Of a stretch of 64,000 bases of DNA, positions 55,335-63,457 are shown piece by piece. The translations under genes were made by a program, and so were the position numbers. Position 1 is the stretch's first letter. Each line of letters opens with the position of its first letter. The notes beneath the pieces were generated by a model. The model was not told where the DNA came from, searched no databases, and worked only from the letters and a program-made list of their open reading frames with translations. Origin of the DNA: JALYGY01 sp963800975 (lineage in GTDB: Bacteria > Actinomycetota > Rubrobacteria > Rubrobacterales > Rubrobacteraceae); the NCBI GenBank assembly GCA_963800975.1, contig CAWDDB010000008.1:620001-684000 (forward strand), in the 5' to 3' direction.

Positions 55335-56168
55335 ATGCCCGCAATGCCACCATACATCATCGAGCCCGTCTGGGAGCAGTTCCGCGCTTTGTTACCCGAA
55401 CGCCGGACCAATCACCCGCTCGGCTGCCATCGCACTCGCATCCCCGACAGGGTGATCTTCGAGAAACTAGTGCAGATGCTGGTGTTCGGCTGCGCGTACT
55501 GGCGGATCTCCGACGAGGGATGCTCCGCCACCACCCTGCGCCGCAGGCGCGACGAGTGGATAGAGCTTGGCGCGATGGATGCACTGGAGGGGATCGTTCG
55601 GCAAGCCTACGACCGCCTCATCGGTCTGGAGCTCTCCGAGGTGGCAGTGGACTGCTGCAAAACCAAAGCTCCCTGCGGGGGTGAGAAGGCGGGCAGGAGT
55701 CCGGTAGATCGCGGAAAGCGGGGCATCAAACGCTCGGTAGCTGTCGACGCCAAGGGGATCCCGCTCGGGATAGTGACCGCTCCCGCCAACCTTCACGACT
55801 CGCTGCTGCTGCCGGATACGCTAGACACCGTTCGAGAGTCGGGCTTGTTGGCGGAGGGAGCAAGCATTCGCCTAGATCGCGGCTACGATTCGGAGGCCAC
55901 CCGCAGGAAGCTGTGGGCTCGTGGCCTGTTGGCGGAGGTTTCGGAGAAGGGGAAGGCCGCTCCGGTGGCCGCCACCGGATGATGGATCGTCGAACGCACA
56001 AACTCCTGGCACAATGCCCACAAGAAGCTTGTGTGGTGCACGGAACGACACGCATGCGTGGTCGAGTTCTGGGTGGCTTTCTCGAGCGTGCTCATCATCG
56101 TCGCGCGACTCGTCAGAGAAGCTTGGATCCGCTACCGTTGGGAGGGCCGACCTCTCCGCCGACCGTGA
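55335..56168 (+). mobile_element. IS5-family transposase, inactivated by an in-frame stop
   Basis: AAAGGAGCGACTCC precedes ATG 55335. IS5/DDE features: EPVWEQFRALLPERR, VAVDCCKTKAPCGGEK (first Asp), LDRGYDSEATRRKLW (second Asp), VERTNSWHNAHKKL (Glu). A TGA at 55980-55982 replaces the codon before WIVERTN; the frame then continues to 56168. CTTGCGCC at 55238 and GGTGCAAG at 56214-56221 may be the ends of a ~984-bp element, which would start just 8 bp after repeat copy E. Confidence 0.82.
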
Positions 56169-56256
56169 CCTGTTCGGAAATGTGGGTGCGGAGGGTGGCG
56201 CCGGGTTTCGCCCGGTGCAAGTATACGGCGCGATAGCCGGCTAAGAGGAGCCACGA

Positions 56257-57534
56257 TTGTTCGTCGAGAATATACACCGGTCGATGTGGAAGAAGGTAAT
56301 TCTTCTCCTAACCGGGTTGGTGCTCCTGCTGGGGAGCGGCTGTGGCGGGGATGATGGCAGCAAAGGGGATTCCGCTGCAGGTACCCATACCAACGGAGGT
56401 AGCGAGCGAGTATCCACAGCCGATCTTGACGCGGCATTGGAGAAGTCTTTCAAAGAGAGTGATGCGCCTGGGGTGGTGGCCGCGGTGCAGACCCCCGAGT
56501 ACAGGTGGGTGCGCGCTCTGGGAGTGGCGGACCGGGCTTCCGGGGAGTCGATGACGCCCGGCATGCACCACCGCATAGGCAGCGTCACCAAGACCTTCAC
56601 CGCCACCTTGCTTCTCAAGGCCGCGGATGAAGGTCTCCTCTCGCTCGACGACACAATCGACAAGTACGTTAAGGGTGTACCCAACGGGGATAAGATCACG
56701 CTGCGCCAGATGGCCGACATGACTAGCGGGATCGCCAGCTACACGGAGGACGATCAGTGGGTGAAGGAATGGTCCTCCAACCCACACCAAGTCTGGAAGC
56801 CCGAAGAGCTGGCGCAGATCGGCATCAAGGAGTCCCCACTGTTCGAACCCGGTACCGGGTGGTTTTACTCCAACACGAACTACGTGCTGCTAGGTCTGGT
56901 TCTAGAGAAGGTAGGGGGCAAGCCCATCGGTGATCTGTACCGCGAAGAGATCATCGAACCACTAGGCCTCAATAATACGTCCTTCCCCGATCCCGCAGAC
57001 CCTTCCATCCCCGAGCCGCATGCCCAAGGCTACACCCTCCAAGGAAAGTCCTCCGGAGAGAAGCCCATCGACTCTACCGACTGGAGTCCCTCCGAGGCAT
57101 GGTCGGCTGGCGAGATGATCTCGACAGTAGATGACCTGCTGGTCTACGGGCGAGCGCTCGGCACCGGGAAGGGCCTGCTCTCACCCGAGCAGCAGTCCGA
57201 GCGGCTCGACTCGTTCATCAGCGACGTGCCGCCACTCAACCAGCCTCCGCTCAAAGGCGACCTCGCTTACGGCATCGGGCTCGGTAAGGACCACGGGTGG
57301 GTAGGGCACAACGGCGAGATACCCGGTTTCAACACCTACCTCTTCTACCATCCGGAACTCGACGCCGTAGTGGTAGTGGAGGTCAACAGCGATATCTCCT
57401 CCGGCGACTGTCCAAAGGACGATCCGACCTTGAAGGAGTTTCCGCGAAACATACCCTGTGAGTTACCGGCAGACCGAATCTTCGAAGCGCTCGCCGAGGC
57501 GCTGGGCAAGCCCGCGCCATCGCCACCCGAGTAG
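56257..57534 (+). CDS. Serine hydrolase of the class C beta-lactamase/D-peptidase family, lipoprotein
   Basis: TTG 56257 follows GAGGAG; an ATG at 56284 lacks one. The signal ends in a lipobox LLGSGCGG, so the protein is tethered outside the membrane. Active-site motifs are SVTKTF (SxxK) near residue 109, YSNTNY (YxN) near 208, and VGHNGEIPG (the HxG counterpart of KTG) near 350; 425 residues. Likely a D-amino peptidase or esterase rather than an antibiotic-resistance enzyme. Confidence 0.87.
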   Translation: MFVENIHRSMWKKVILLLTGLVLLLGSGCGGDDGSKGDSAAGTHTNGGSERVSTADLDAALEKSFKESDAPGVVAAVQTPEYRWVRALGVADRASGESMTPGMHHRIGSVTKTFTATLLLKAADEGLLSLDDTIDKYVKGVPNGDKITLRQMADMTSGIASYTEDDQWVKEWSSNPHQVWKPEELAQIGIKESPLFEPGTGWFYSNTNYVLLGLVLEKVGGKPIGDLYREEIIEPLGLNNTSFPDPADPSIPEPHAQGYTLQGKSSGEKPIDSTDWSPSEAWSAGEMISTVDDLLVYGRALGTGKGLLSPEQQSERLDSFISDVPPLNQPPLKGDLAYGIGLGKDHGWVGHNGEIPGFNTYLFYHPELDAVVVVEVNSDISSGDCPKDDPTLKEFPRNIPCELPADRIFEALAEALGKPAPSPPE

Positions 57535-57664
57535 CTTCTCGAAGACTAAATGGCTGCGCCGATTGACGTGTGGGTTATCTGACAAGAATCAGGAGCGCTC
57601 TTAAGTACTCTGATGGCTGCCAAGTATGAGACGATGCCAACCTATTGGCGCAGGCTCTAAGAGG

Positions 57665-57694
57665 GAGGGCAGGGGCTTCGACACCCCTGCCCTC
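57665..57694 (-). terminator. Hairpin after the DUF4352 gene
   Basis: GAGGGCAGGGG and CCCCTGCCCTC pair over 11 bp around an 8-base loop, 13 bases beyond the stop of the minus-strand gene. Poor T-run. Confidence 0.55.
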
Positions 57695-57706
57695 GTGCCC
57701 GAACCC

Positions 57707-58483
57707 TTAGAACCCAAGCGAGATACGCCGGGTTTCGGAAGCGAAGAGGCCCGAGGAGACCTCCATCTCGAACCCCTTGGCGTCCGGCGGGACCGAGAAG
57801 ACGACCCTGGCTTCCTGAGACAGCCCAGGGTTGATCCGATCTAGCAAGAAGAGGTCCTTGTTTTCGGGGATGGCGCCGAAGGGGACATCGGACTCGGTCT
57901 CGAACTCGCGGCCCTGACCGTCGTAGACGTAGAGGCCGATGTCGGAGACGGACATGGGCTCCTCTCCCATGTTCTCGACCGTGAAGTCGACCATCACGAA
58001 GTTGCCCTGCACGGGCTCCTCGAAGCCGCTCGGATCCCTAAGCTCGGTCTCGCGCCACGCCCTAGTCACTGTGTAGGCGGCGTCGCCGACAACGACCTCC
58101 TCGCCTATGCCTGCGGGGGCCTTCTTTTGCCCCTGGTCCTGCTGGCCGCCGCCAGCTCCGCCACCTGCGGTCTCGCCTCCGCCACCGCCTATTGCCACCA
58201 CCGCCACGATGATCAGGACGACCAGCAACCCGACGATGCCGAGACAGCCCAACAAGATGGGGCGTCCCCTGCGCCTTCCGCCGCCCTCCTGTACGGGCGA
58301 TCCGGGGGCCGCAGCGCCGCCAGTACCGCTCGCTTGCGGAGGAGGCGGCACGGGCACGTCCGCTTCGGGAGTGGGCACCGTCGCTGCCTGCTGCGCTGGG
58401 GTGCCGCAGTTTCGACAGAACTGGTCGTCTTGGCTTAGCTCGTTCCCGCAGTTACCGCAGTACCGGCTTGGCGCATCGGCCAT
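57707..58483 (-). CDS. Zinc-ribbon/DUF4352 membrane-anchored protein
   Basis: CCGAAAGGGGAAGC precedes ATG 58483. Residues 8-30 form a zinc ribbon (RYCGNCGNELSQDDQFCRNC), a Pro-rich linker follows, then one membrane helix (GIVGLLVVLIIVAVVAIGGG) and an extracytoplasmic immunoglobulin-like DUF4352 domain (NFVMVDFTVENMGEEPMSVS, GLSQEARVVFSVPPDAKGFE). Its ligand is unknown. Confidence 0.85.
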   Translation of the reverse strand: MADAPSRYCGNCGNELSQDDQFCRNCGTPAQQAATVPTPEADVPVPPPPQASGTGGAAAPGSPVQEGGGRRRGRPILLGCLGIVGLLVVLIIVAVVAIGGGGGETAGGGAGGGQQDQGQKKAPAGIGEEVVVGDAAYTVTRAWRETELRDPSGFEEPVQGNFVMVDFTVENMGEEPMSVSDIGLYVYDGQGREFETESDVPFGAIPENKDLFLLDRINPGLSQEARVVFSVPPDAKGFEMEVSSGLFASETRRISLGF

Positions 58484-58743
58484 GCTTCCCCTTTCGGCCC
58501 CGTAAGACAAGCTGTTGTCCGCGCTTGCCCACGTTTCGTATCCACGCAAGACATTCGTGGGTGAGTGCCTCCTGCTAGTGCTATGCGTTGCTCACGGCCT
58601 GGAAATACACCGCTCGTGCCGCGTAGCCCCGGTCCAGACGGCTCGGACCCCATGCCGGGGTATGGGCCTACCGCGGGGTATTATCGGGACTCGTGTCCCG
58701 GTTTGGGTCTAGCATGCATGACGCATAGGATCGGGACCACGCG

Positions 58744-58784
58744 GTCTTCCGAGAACTTCTCTTCTAAGACGTTGGGTGAATAAG
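58744..58784 (+). repeat. Dif-like repeat, copy F
   Basis: TCTTCCGAGAA, 6-bp spacer CTTCTC, TTCTAAGACGT, TGGGTGAATAAG. Upstream CGGGACCACGCGG resembles CGGGGCTACGCGG in front of copy K. Confidence 0.8.
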
Positions 58785-58861
58785 CCTTCGTCGCGTGCGT
58801 TGGGCCTGTCCGAGATGGCATCATACCCTCGTCCGGAGGGCATCGGGGAGGAGCGGTGGGT

Positions 58862-59434
58862 ATGACGCCGAGCATGGTTAGGTGGGGCGGGCTGGCAGGC
58901 GCGGCATCCGGGGTGATGTTCTTGCTGTCTGGCATCCTCGCCCTCATCGCGCCGCCGCAGGGGGCTCCGAGTTCCTTGGGCGAGTACCTGCTCAGGGTGG
59001 TCATGGTCGTGGCCTTCGTTTTGGTGTTGGCCGCCATAGCGGGCCTGCACGCCGCGCAGGGTCGCAGCGGGAGATACGGGTGGCTCGGGGCGGCGGGCGC
59101 CTTGCTGACCTTCGTCGGCTACGCCGTCGTGTTGGTGGCCGCGCACGTCATCACGCTCGCGGGGGGCGAAGCCAGCCAAACCGTCCGCGTCGTGGGCGGT
59201 TTGGCCGTGCTCGTGGGCTCGATACTCTTCGGGGCCATGACCATACGCGCGCGGGTGCTGCCATGGTGGTGCGGGGCGCTGCTCATCGTGGGCTTCCCCC
59301 TCGGCGCGGTCTTGGAGGAGGCCGTGGCCGTGGGCAGCGAGAACATCGTGCTCGCGATAGTGTGGGGGACGATAGGCTACGCGCTCTTGTCGCGAAGGGA
59401 CACGGCAGCGGAGCAGCCCTCGCGCGTGAGCTGA
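58862..59434 (+). CDS. Small multi-span membrane protein
   Basis: GGGGAGGAG lies 9 bases before ATG 58862. About six hydrophobic helices in 190 residues (GVMFLLSGILALIAPP, VVMVVAFVLVLAAIAGLHAA). Ends AEQPSRVS like the cassette gene at 53463, with the stop inside repeat copy G. No function recognised. Confidence 0.75.
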   Translation: MTPSMVRWGGLAGAASGVMFLLSGILALIAPPQGAPSSLGEYLLRVVMVVAFVLVLAAIAGLHAAQGRSGRYGWLGAAGALLTFVGYAVVLVAAHVITLAGGEASQTVRVVGGLAVLVGSILFGAMTIRARVLPWWCGALLIVGFPLGAVLEEAVAVGSENIVLAIVWGTIGYALLSRRDTAAEQPSRVS

Positions 59435-59473
59435 ACTTCGGAGAACCCTCCTTCCACGCACTCGGGTGAATAG
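59433..59473 (+). repeat. Dif-like repeat, copy G
   Basis: ACTTCGGAGAA, 6-bp spacer CCCTCC, TTCCACGCACT, CGGGTGAATAG. Confidence 0.8.
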
Positions 59474-59594
59474 AGGAGGGGCCGATGCTTGCGTACCTGG
59501 GCACCAAAGAAATAGCGGATGAAACCACAGGCCCCGAAGACGCGTATTCACAAGGGGATCGTAAACGGACCTGGTACGGCTCCCTGGGGGACGC

Positions 59595-59819
59595 ATGTTC
59601 GAGAATAGGCAGATACGAGCTTCTCTCCGTGTCGGCTCCGCCTGCGGGATCTTGGGGACGGTGATGTGGGTCGCGTCGGGAATGCTCCACGATTCGCTCT
59701 CGAGCGGCGGGGGTGCCGAGATCATCTTCAGGTACGTGCTAGAGCGACGGCCTGTGGAGAGGAACCTGCGCAACTTCCGTAACATAACGGCGAGGCGGTA
59801 CGCGTGGATTTGTTGCTGA
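59595..59819 (+). pseudogene. N-terminal stub of a small membrane protein
   Basis: MFENRQIRASLRVGSACGIL and TVMWVASGMLHDSLSSGGG resemble the starts of the cassette membrane proteins at 53.5 and 58.9 kb, but after 45 residues it becomes a charged, non-matching tail that runs into the terC start. CAACTTCCGTAAC at 59772 resembles a left arm, so truncation may have happened at a degenerate site. Confidence 0.45.
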
Positions 59820-60580
59820 ACCCTGAAGTCTGGGTCGCCTTCTTGACGTTGCTGGCTCTAGAGATCGTCCTTGGCATAGACAACATCGTGTTCATCTCGA
59901 TCCTGGTGGACAAGCTGCCCGAGGAGAGGCAGGCGCTTGCCCGCCGGCTGGGGCTCGGCCTGGCTCTGGTCATGCGGATCCTCTTGCTCCTCTCTTTGAG
60001 CTGGGTCATCGGGCTCACCGCGCCGCTGTTCACAGTACTCGGGCAGGAGATCTCCGGGCGTGACGTGATCCTGATCCTCGGGGGGCTCTTCCTGCTCGGC
60101 AAGAGCACCTACGAGATCCACGAGAACCTCGAAGGGGAGGAGGGCCACTCCAGCGCCAGGGTGAAGGCGACGTTCGCCAGCGTCCTGGTCCAAATCATCA
60201 TCCTCGACATGGTCTTCTCGCTGGACTCGGTGATCACCGCCGTCGGCATGGTCGAGCAGGTCTCCGTGATGATCGCCGCCGTCACGATCGCCATACTGGT
60301 CATGCTGTTCTCCGCCGAGGCCGTCGCCGGTCTCGTCAACCGTCACCCCACCCTGAAGATGCTCGCCCTGAGCTTCCTGCTACTGATCGGCTTGGCCCTC
60401 CTGCTCGAAGGCTTCGACCAGCACGTGCCAAAAGGCTACATCTACTTCGCGATGGGCTTCTCGGTCTTCGTCGAACTCCTGAACATCCGGGTCCGGCGCC
60501 GTCGGGCCCGCTCAGCACCCGTGGAGCTGCATCGGCGCTACGCGAGGTCGGAGGAGGGGTCAGACAGCTCACAACCCTAA
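59804..60580 (+). CDS. TerC family integral membrane protein
   Basis: GTG 59804. Seven membrane helices in 258 residues; LEIVLGIDNIVFISILVDKL with the acidic pair and DMVFSLDSVITAVGMV mark the TerC/Alx family, linked to metal (Mn2+) export and tellurite resistance. Cargo of the module between copies G and H. Confidence 0.9.
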   Translation: MDLLLNPEVWVAFLTLLALEIVLGIDNIVFISILVDKLPEERQALARRLGLGLALVMRILLLLSLSWVIGLTAPLFTVLGQEISGRDVILILGGLFLLGKSTYEIHENLEGEEGHSSARVKATFASVLVQIIILDMVFSLDSVITAVGMVEQVSVMIAAVTIAILVMLFSAEAVAGLVNRHPTLKMLALSFLLLIGLALLLEGFDQHVPKGYIYFAMGFSVFVELLNIRVRRRRARSAPVELHRRYARSEEGSDSSQP

Positions 60581-60644
60581 GCCACAGAGGCTCATGGGGG
60601 TAGCGAACCGGGGCTATGCGAACCTCCGAAGATTCGTTACTCGG

Positions 60645-60684
60645 GAACTTCAGAGAACCCCTCTTCTACGCACTCGGGTGAATT
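60645..60684 (+). repeat. Dif-like repeat, copy H
   Basis: ACTTCAGAGAA, 6-bp spacer CCCCTC, TTCTACGCACT, CGGGTGAATTG. A partial extra left arm (GAACCTCCGAAG) lies about 25 bp upstream. Confidence 0.8.
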
Positions 60685-60691
60685 GCGCTCC

Positions 60692-61507
60692 TCAGGTGCG
60701 CCCTAGCCATCCCCGGACCGCTTCGAAGAAGGCCTCAGGTTCCTCCACGTGCGTGAAGTGGCCGCTGTTTTCGAAGATTACCAACTCCGAGTTCGGGATG
60801 CGCTCGTGCATGATCTGCGCTTGGGAGGGCGGGCAGATGAAGTCGTCCCGCCCCACGAGGATGAGCGTGGGCGCGGAGATCTCGCCCAAACGACGGGTGA
60901 GATCCCACTCCTCTACGATGGCATCGCCCGCCGCTTCCGCCTCGACGCTGATGACCGTCTTGCCCATCACGCGCTCTGCGAGATCCGCGTCGAAGGTGTG
61001 AAAGTACAGCGGCTCTATAAGCTTCCATAGGCGCCAGGACTCGGCTTCGTCCTCCGCGGAAGCCTCCAGCGCCTCCAGCTGCTCTTGGGTTGCGCCCTTG
61101 CGCTTGGCGTTGGCCTCTATCTCTTCCCCGTAGTCGAGGGTAGGCGCGGTATCGAGCAGGATCAGGCGGCTTATGCGCTCGGGGTAGCGCAGGGCGTACT
61201 CGAGGGCTACGAACCCCCCGAAAGAGTGGCCCAGGCAGGCCACCATCTCGAAGCCCAGCTGCTCGCGCAGGGCGTCGGCGTCGGCGCACAGCTGCTCGAA
61301 GGTGATGGTCTCCGAAGGCGGCCTGCCTGAGCGGCCATTGCCGCGGTGGTCGTAGTGGACCAGGCGCAGCACGTCGCTCAGGGGGTCGAGCCAGGGGTGC
61401 AGGGCGGAGTGGTCCCCTCCCAAGCCGCCGTGCATAACCAGGCAAGGCAACCCCTCCCCGGCCTCCACGTAGAACAACTCCGTGTCGTTGAGGTGCGCGA
61501 CTGGCAC
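60692..61507 (-). CDS. Alpha/beta hydrolase (proline iminopeptidase-like)
   Basis: AAGGAGGAGAGCCT precedes GTG 61507. 271 residues with PCLVMHGGLGGDHSALHPWL (HGG oxyanion loop), YDHRGNGRSGRPP, nucleophile ACLGHSFGGFVALEYAL, acid LVGRDDFICPP and His FENSGHFTHVEEPEAF. All catalytic residues present. Ends 8 bp from repeat copy H. Confidence 0.88.
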   Translation of the reverse strand: MPVAHLNDTELFYVEAGEGLPCLVMHGGLGGDHSALHPWLDPLSDVLRLVHYDHRGNGRSGRPPSETITFEQLCADADALREQLGFEMVACLGHSFGGFVALEYALRYPERISRLILLDTAPTLDYGEEIEANAKRKGATQEQLEALEASAEDEAESWRLWKLIEPLYFHTFDADLAERVMGKTVISVEAEAAGDAIVEEWDLTRRLGEISAPTLILVGRDDFICPPSQAQIMHERIPNSELVIFENSGHFTHVEEPEAFFEAVRGWLGRT

Positions 61508-61588
61508 AGGCTCTCCTCCTTCTGGGCCCGCTTTCCCCGGCGAGCCACTCAGCACCGCTAATGATGCCACCCAAGGAGATTCGAGGCC

Positions 61589-61628
61589 AACTGCGGAGAA
61601 CTTCACTTCTAGGCACTCGGGTGAATAA
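61589..61628 (+). repeat. Dif-like repeat, copy I
   Basis: ACTGCGGAGAA, 6-bp spacer CTTCAC, TTCTAGGCACT, CGGGTGAATAAG. Confidence 0.78.
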
Positions 61629-61640
61629 GGGCAAGAGGAA

Positions 61641-61668
61641 GGGCCGGGGCGGCTCTATGTCCCGGCCC
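61641..61668 (-). terminator. Hairpin after the SnoaL-like gene
   Basis: GGGCCGGG and CCCGGCCC pair across a 12-base loop, 25 bases downstream of the minus-strand stop at 61693. Confidence 0.5.
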
Positions 61669-61692
61669 TCGACGACTCCCTTCTTGGCTCCT

Positions 61693-62115
61693 CTACATGC
61701 CGAGGGCTTGCGCCACCTCCGGGGAGAAGTCGGTGTGGTGGTGCACCATCTTCCATCCGTCCGATTCGCGACGGTAGCCGTTCGTCGCGCGCCACTCTAT
61801 GCGTACCGTCTGGTCTCCGATGCTCGCCTGGCCCTGCTCGGTGCCCAAGGTGAAGGCGGCATCCTCGCTTATGGGAACCACGACCAAGTCATCCAGCGCT
61901 ACCTGCCCACCGGAGAACGCTTGGGCGGCCTGCTCCCAGGAGTCCCCGACCTCCTCCCATCCGACCATCCGACCCCCGAACGGGTGCATGGCGCTCACGT
62001 CCGAGCCGTGCGACCAGATCTCCCCCATCGGCCCGGTATCGCTTTCTTCGAGCACGCGGTTTAGGGCCGCGTAGAACCGCTCGGAGGCCTGCCTGACCTC
62101 GTCCTCTGCCGCCAT
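61693..62115 (-). CDS. SnoaL/NTF2-like protein
   Basis: A 140-residue cone fold: VRQASERFYAALNRVLEESD, MGEIWSHGSDVSAMHPFGGR, and WRATNGYRRESDGWKMVHHH near the end. Family members bind small ligands or act as ketosteroid isomerases; no catalytic set is certain. Cargo between copies I and J. Confidence 0.82.
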   Translation of the reverse strand: MAAEDEVRQASERFYAALNRVLEESDTGPMGEIWSHGSDVSAMHPFGGRMVGWEEVGDSWEQAAQAFSGGQVALDDLVVVPISEDAAFTLGTEQGQASIGDQTVRIEWRATNGYRRESDGWKMVHHHTDFSPEVAQALGM

Positions 62116-62239
62116 GATGTGTCTCTCCTTTCCTCTTTTCTGACACCCTAACGGGTGCCAACCTTTCTGCCACCAAGCAGTCTACGCGCGTAAGCAAGGG
62201 TGATGCATCCCCTATATGGGCTAGAAACGTATCTCTTGC

Positions 62240-62305
62240 GAACTTCTCAGAACCCCGTACAGGCGAAGTTCGCAGAACACATATTCCACGCACTCGGGTG
62301 AATAG
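62240..62305 (+). repeat. Dif-like repeat, copy J, with an adjacent extra left arm
   Basis: A stray left arm ACTTCTCAGAA (62242) is followed 22 bp later by a complete site: AGTTCGCAGAA, 6-bp spacer CACATA, TTCCACGCACT, CGGGTGAATAG. Looks like an incomplete tandem duplication. Confidence 0.75.
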
Positions 62306-62369
62306 GGCGAGATGTGGGGACACGCCCAGGGAGTTGTGCGATAATGCACAAGAAGGAGGCGCACAAGAA

Positions 62370-62395
62370 GGAGGCCCGGAACTAACAGGGCCTCC
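62370..62395 (-). terminator. Hairpin after the Arg-rich microprotein genes
   Basis: GGAGGCCC and GGGCCTCC pair over 8 bp across a 10-base loop; TTCTTG follows in the minus direction. Confidence 0.6.
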
Positions 62396-62423
62396 CCAGG
62401 ACGTAATTGTCGCTAGGCGTTGG

Positions 62424-62528
62424 TTAGTTGCGGCGGTTACGGCGGCGCTTACGCCGGCGGCAACGCCTGCGCTTCTGGACCGTGTTTCTACGGCTGCAGC
62501 GCCTCCTTCTCAACCTGTCGGTTCCCAT
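62424..62528 (-). CDS. Arg/Cys-rich microprotein 1 (34 aa)
   Basis: AAAGGGGGTGAAGAG lies directly before the ATG. The product begins MGTDRLRRRRCSRRN and ends RRRKRRRNRRN, with 18 Arg, 2 Lys and 2 Cys among 34 residues. Its paralogue at 62651-62764 has the same leader and the same NRRN end. Protamine-like composition suggests DNA, RNA or anionic-surface binding. Confidence 0.7.
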   Translation of the reverse strand: MGTDRLRRRRCSRRNTVQKRRRCRRRKRRRNRRN

Positions 62529-62650
62529 CTCTTCACCCCCTTTAAGAGCGTAACGGCTCGTCGCTCCCATCGGCCAGCGAAAGCGGTAGCAGGCGCGATA
62601 GCAGCACGTTCACCGCGCGGCCCTAGTAAGGCCCGCCCGGCGCCTGACCC

Positions 62651-62764
62651 CTAATTACGGCGGTTGCGGCGGCGGCAACGGCGTTGACAACGCCTGCGGT
62701 CCCTGCGGTCGTTCCTGCGGCGACAGCGTCTGCTGCACCTGCGGTTCCTGCGATCGGTTTCCAT
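62651..62764 (-). CDS. Arg/Cys-rich microprotein 2 (37 aa)
   Basis: Leader AAAGGGGGTGAAGAG and start METDRRNRRCSRRCRRR, then NDRRDRRRCQRRC and RRRNRRN. Four Cys in two CxxxC pairs (CSRRC, CQRRC) and over half Arg. The two CxxxC units could hold a metal. Tandem paralogue of microprotein 1, 123 bp apart, transcribed first. Confidence 0.7.
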   Translation of the reverse strand: METDRRNRRCSRRCRRRNDRRDRRRCQRRCRRRNRRN

Positions 62765-63102
62765 CTCTTCACCCCCTTTCCGCATCTACTCCCTTTCCAT
62801 GCGGGCCTGCATAGACCCGCCGATGGGCGCAAAGGTGGCACCTCCCCTGTTGGCTCCTCACATTCCCATGTAACTACTCGCACTTCCCATGTTAACGTCT
62901 CGCATCATCCGGATCAACCTACTACGGTTGCATAAGGGCTACCAGGAGTCGCCGATACGACGCCGCTAGCCTAGGCTCCGCCCCACCCCAAGCAAGCCAG
63001 GACCGCCACGGAAGTGGTGCCTACCGAGGGGTATTATGAGGAAGACGTGCTCCCCCTACGGGCATGCACCCCTGCCCAGCTTCGCTAGCACCGGTGCCGA
63101 AC
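62765..63102. other. Intergenic upstream of the microprotein pair
   Basis: No supported gene. Promoters for the Arg-rich pair should lie at 62780-62950, where CCCATGTAACTACTCGCACT then TCCCATGTTAACG forms a short direct repeat of TCCCATGTTAAC type that may be a regulatory site. Confidence 0.4.
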
Positions 63103-63369
63103 CTAGACCAGATTAGCCCTGGCGCGTTCCTCCGTCGCGTCCGCCCACTCCACCACCGCCTCATCCGGCACGTACAAGTCCATCCCTCGAACGTTGCCGC
63201 TCGCGCTCCAGGTAACCAGCACTTTCTTGACGGGGAGACGTTGGATATGGATGACCCACCCGCGATGTATGCGGCCCGCGGAGTCGTACGCCGGTACCGC
63301 ATCACCTACCTCGATGTCCTTCGCAAGTTTCAAGCTTCGTGGACCCTTCTTCGGAACCGCCACCACCAT
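63103..63369 (-). CDS. Hypothetical protein, 88 aa
   Basis: MVVAVPKKGPRSLKLAKDIE starts a mostly beta, basic protein (VGDAVPAYDSAGRIHRGWVI, GMDLYVPDEAVVEWADATEE). The VGDAVPAYDSAG turn resembles a small barrel. No clear ribosome site at ATG 63369; no family recognised. Cargo between copies J and K with the microproteins. Confidence 0.5.
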   Translation of the reverse strand: MVVAVPKKGPRSLKLAKDIEVGDAVPAYDSAGRIHRGWVIHIQRLPVKKVLVTWSASGNVRGMDLYVPDEAVVEWADATEERARANLV

Positions 63370-63457
63370 TGATATGCGCCGACCGTGGCCCCGAAATACA
63401 CCATTCCTGCCGGAGCACCACGACCTCGGTCCCATGCGTTAGGACCGGGGCTACGCG

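Noticed and set aside
62623..62883. 86-aa Ala/Gly-rich frame over the second microprotein
   Set aside because: Repetitive by-product of the Arg-rich frame; the ribosome site and the paralogue support the Arg-rich reading instead.
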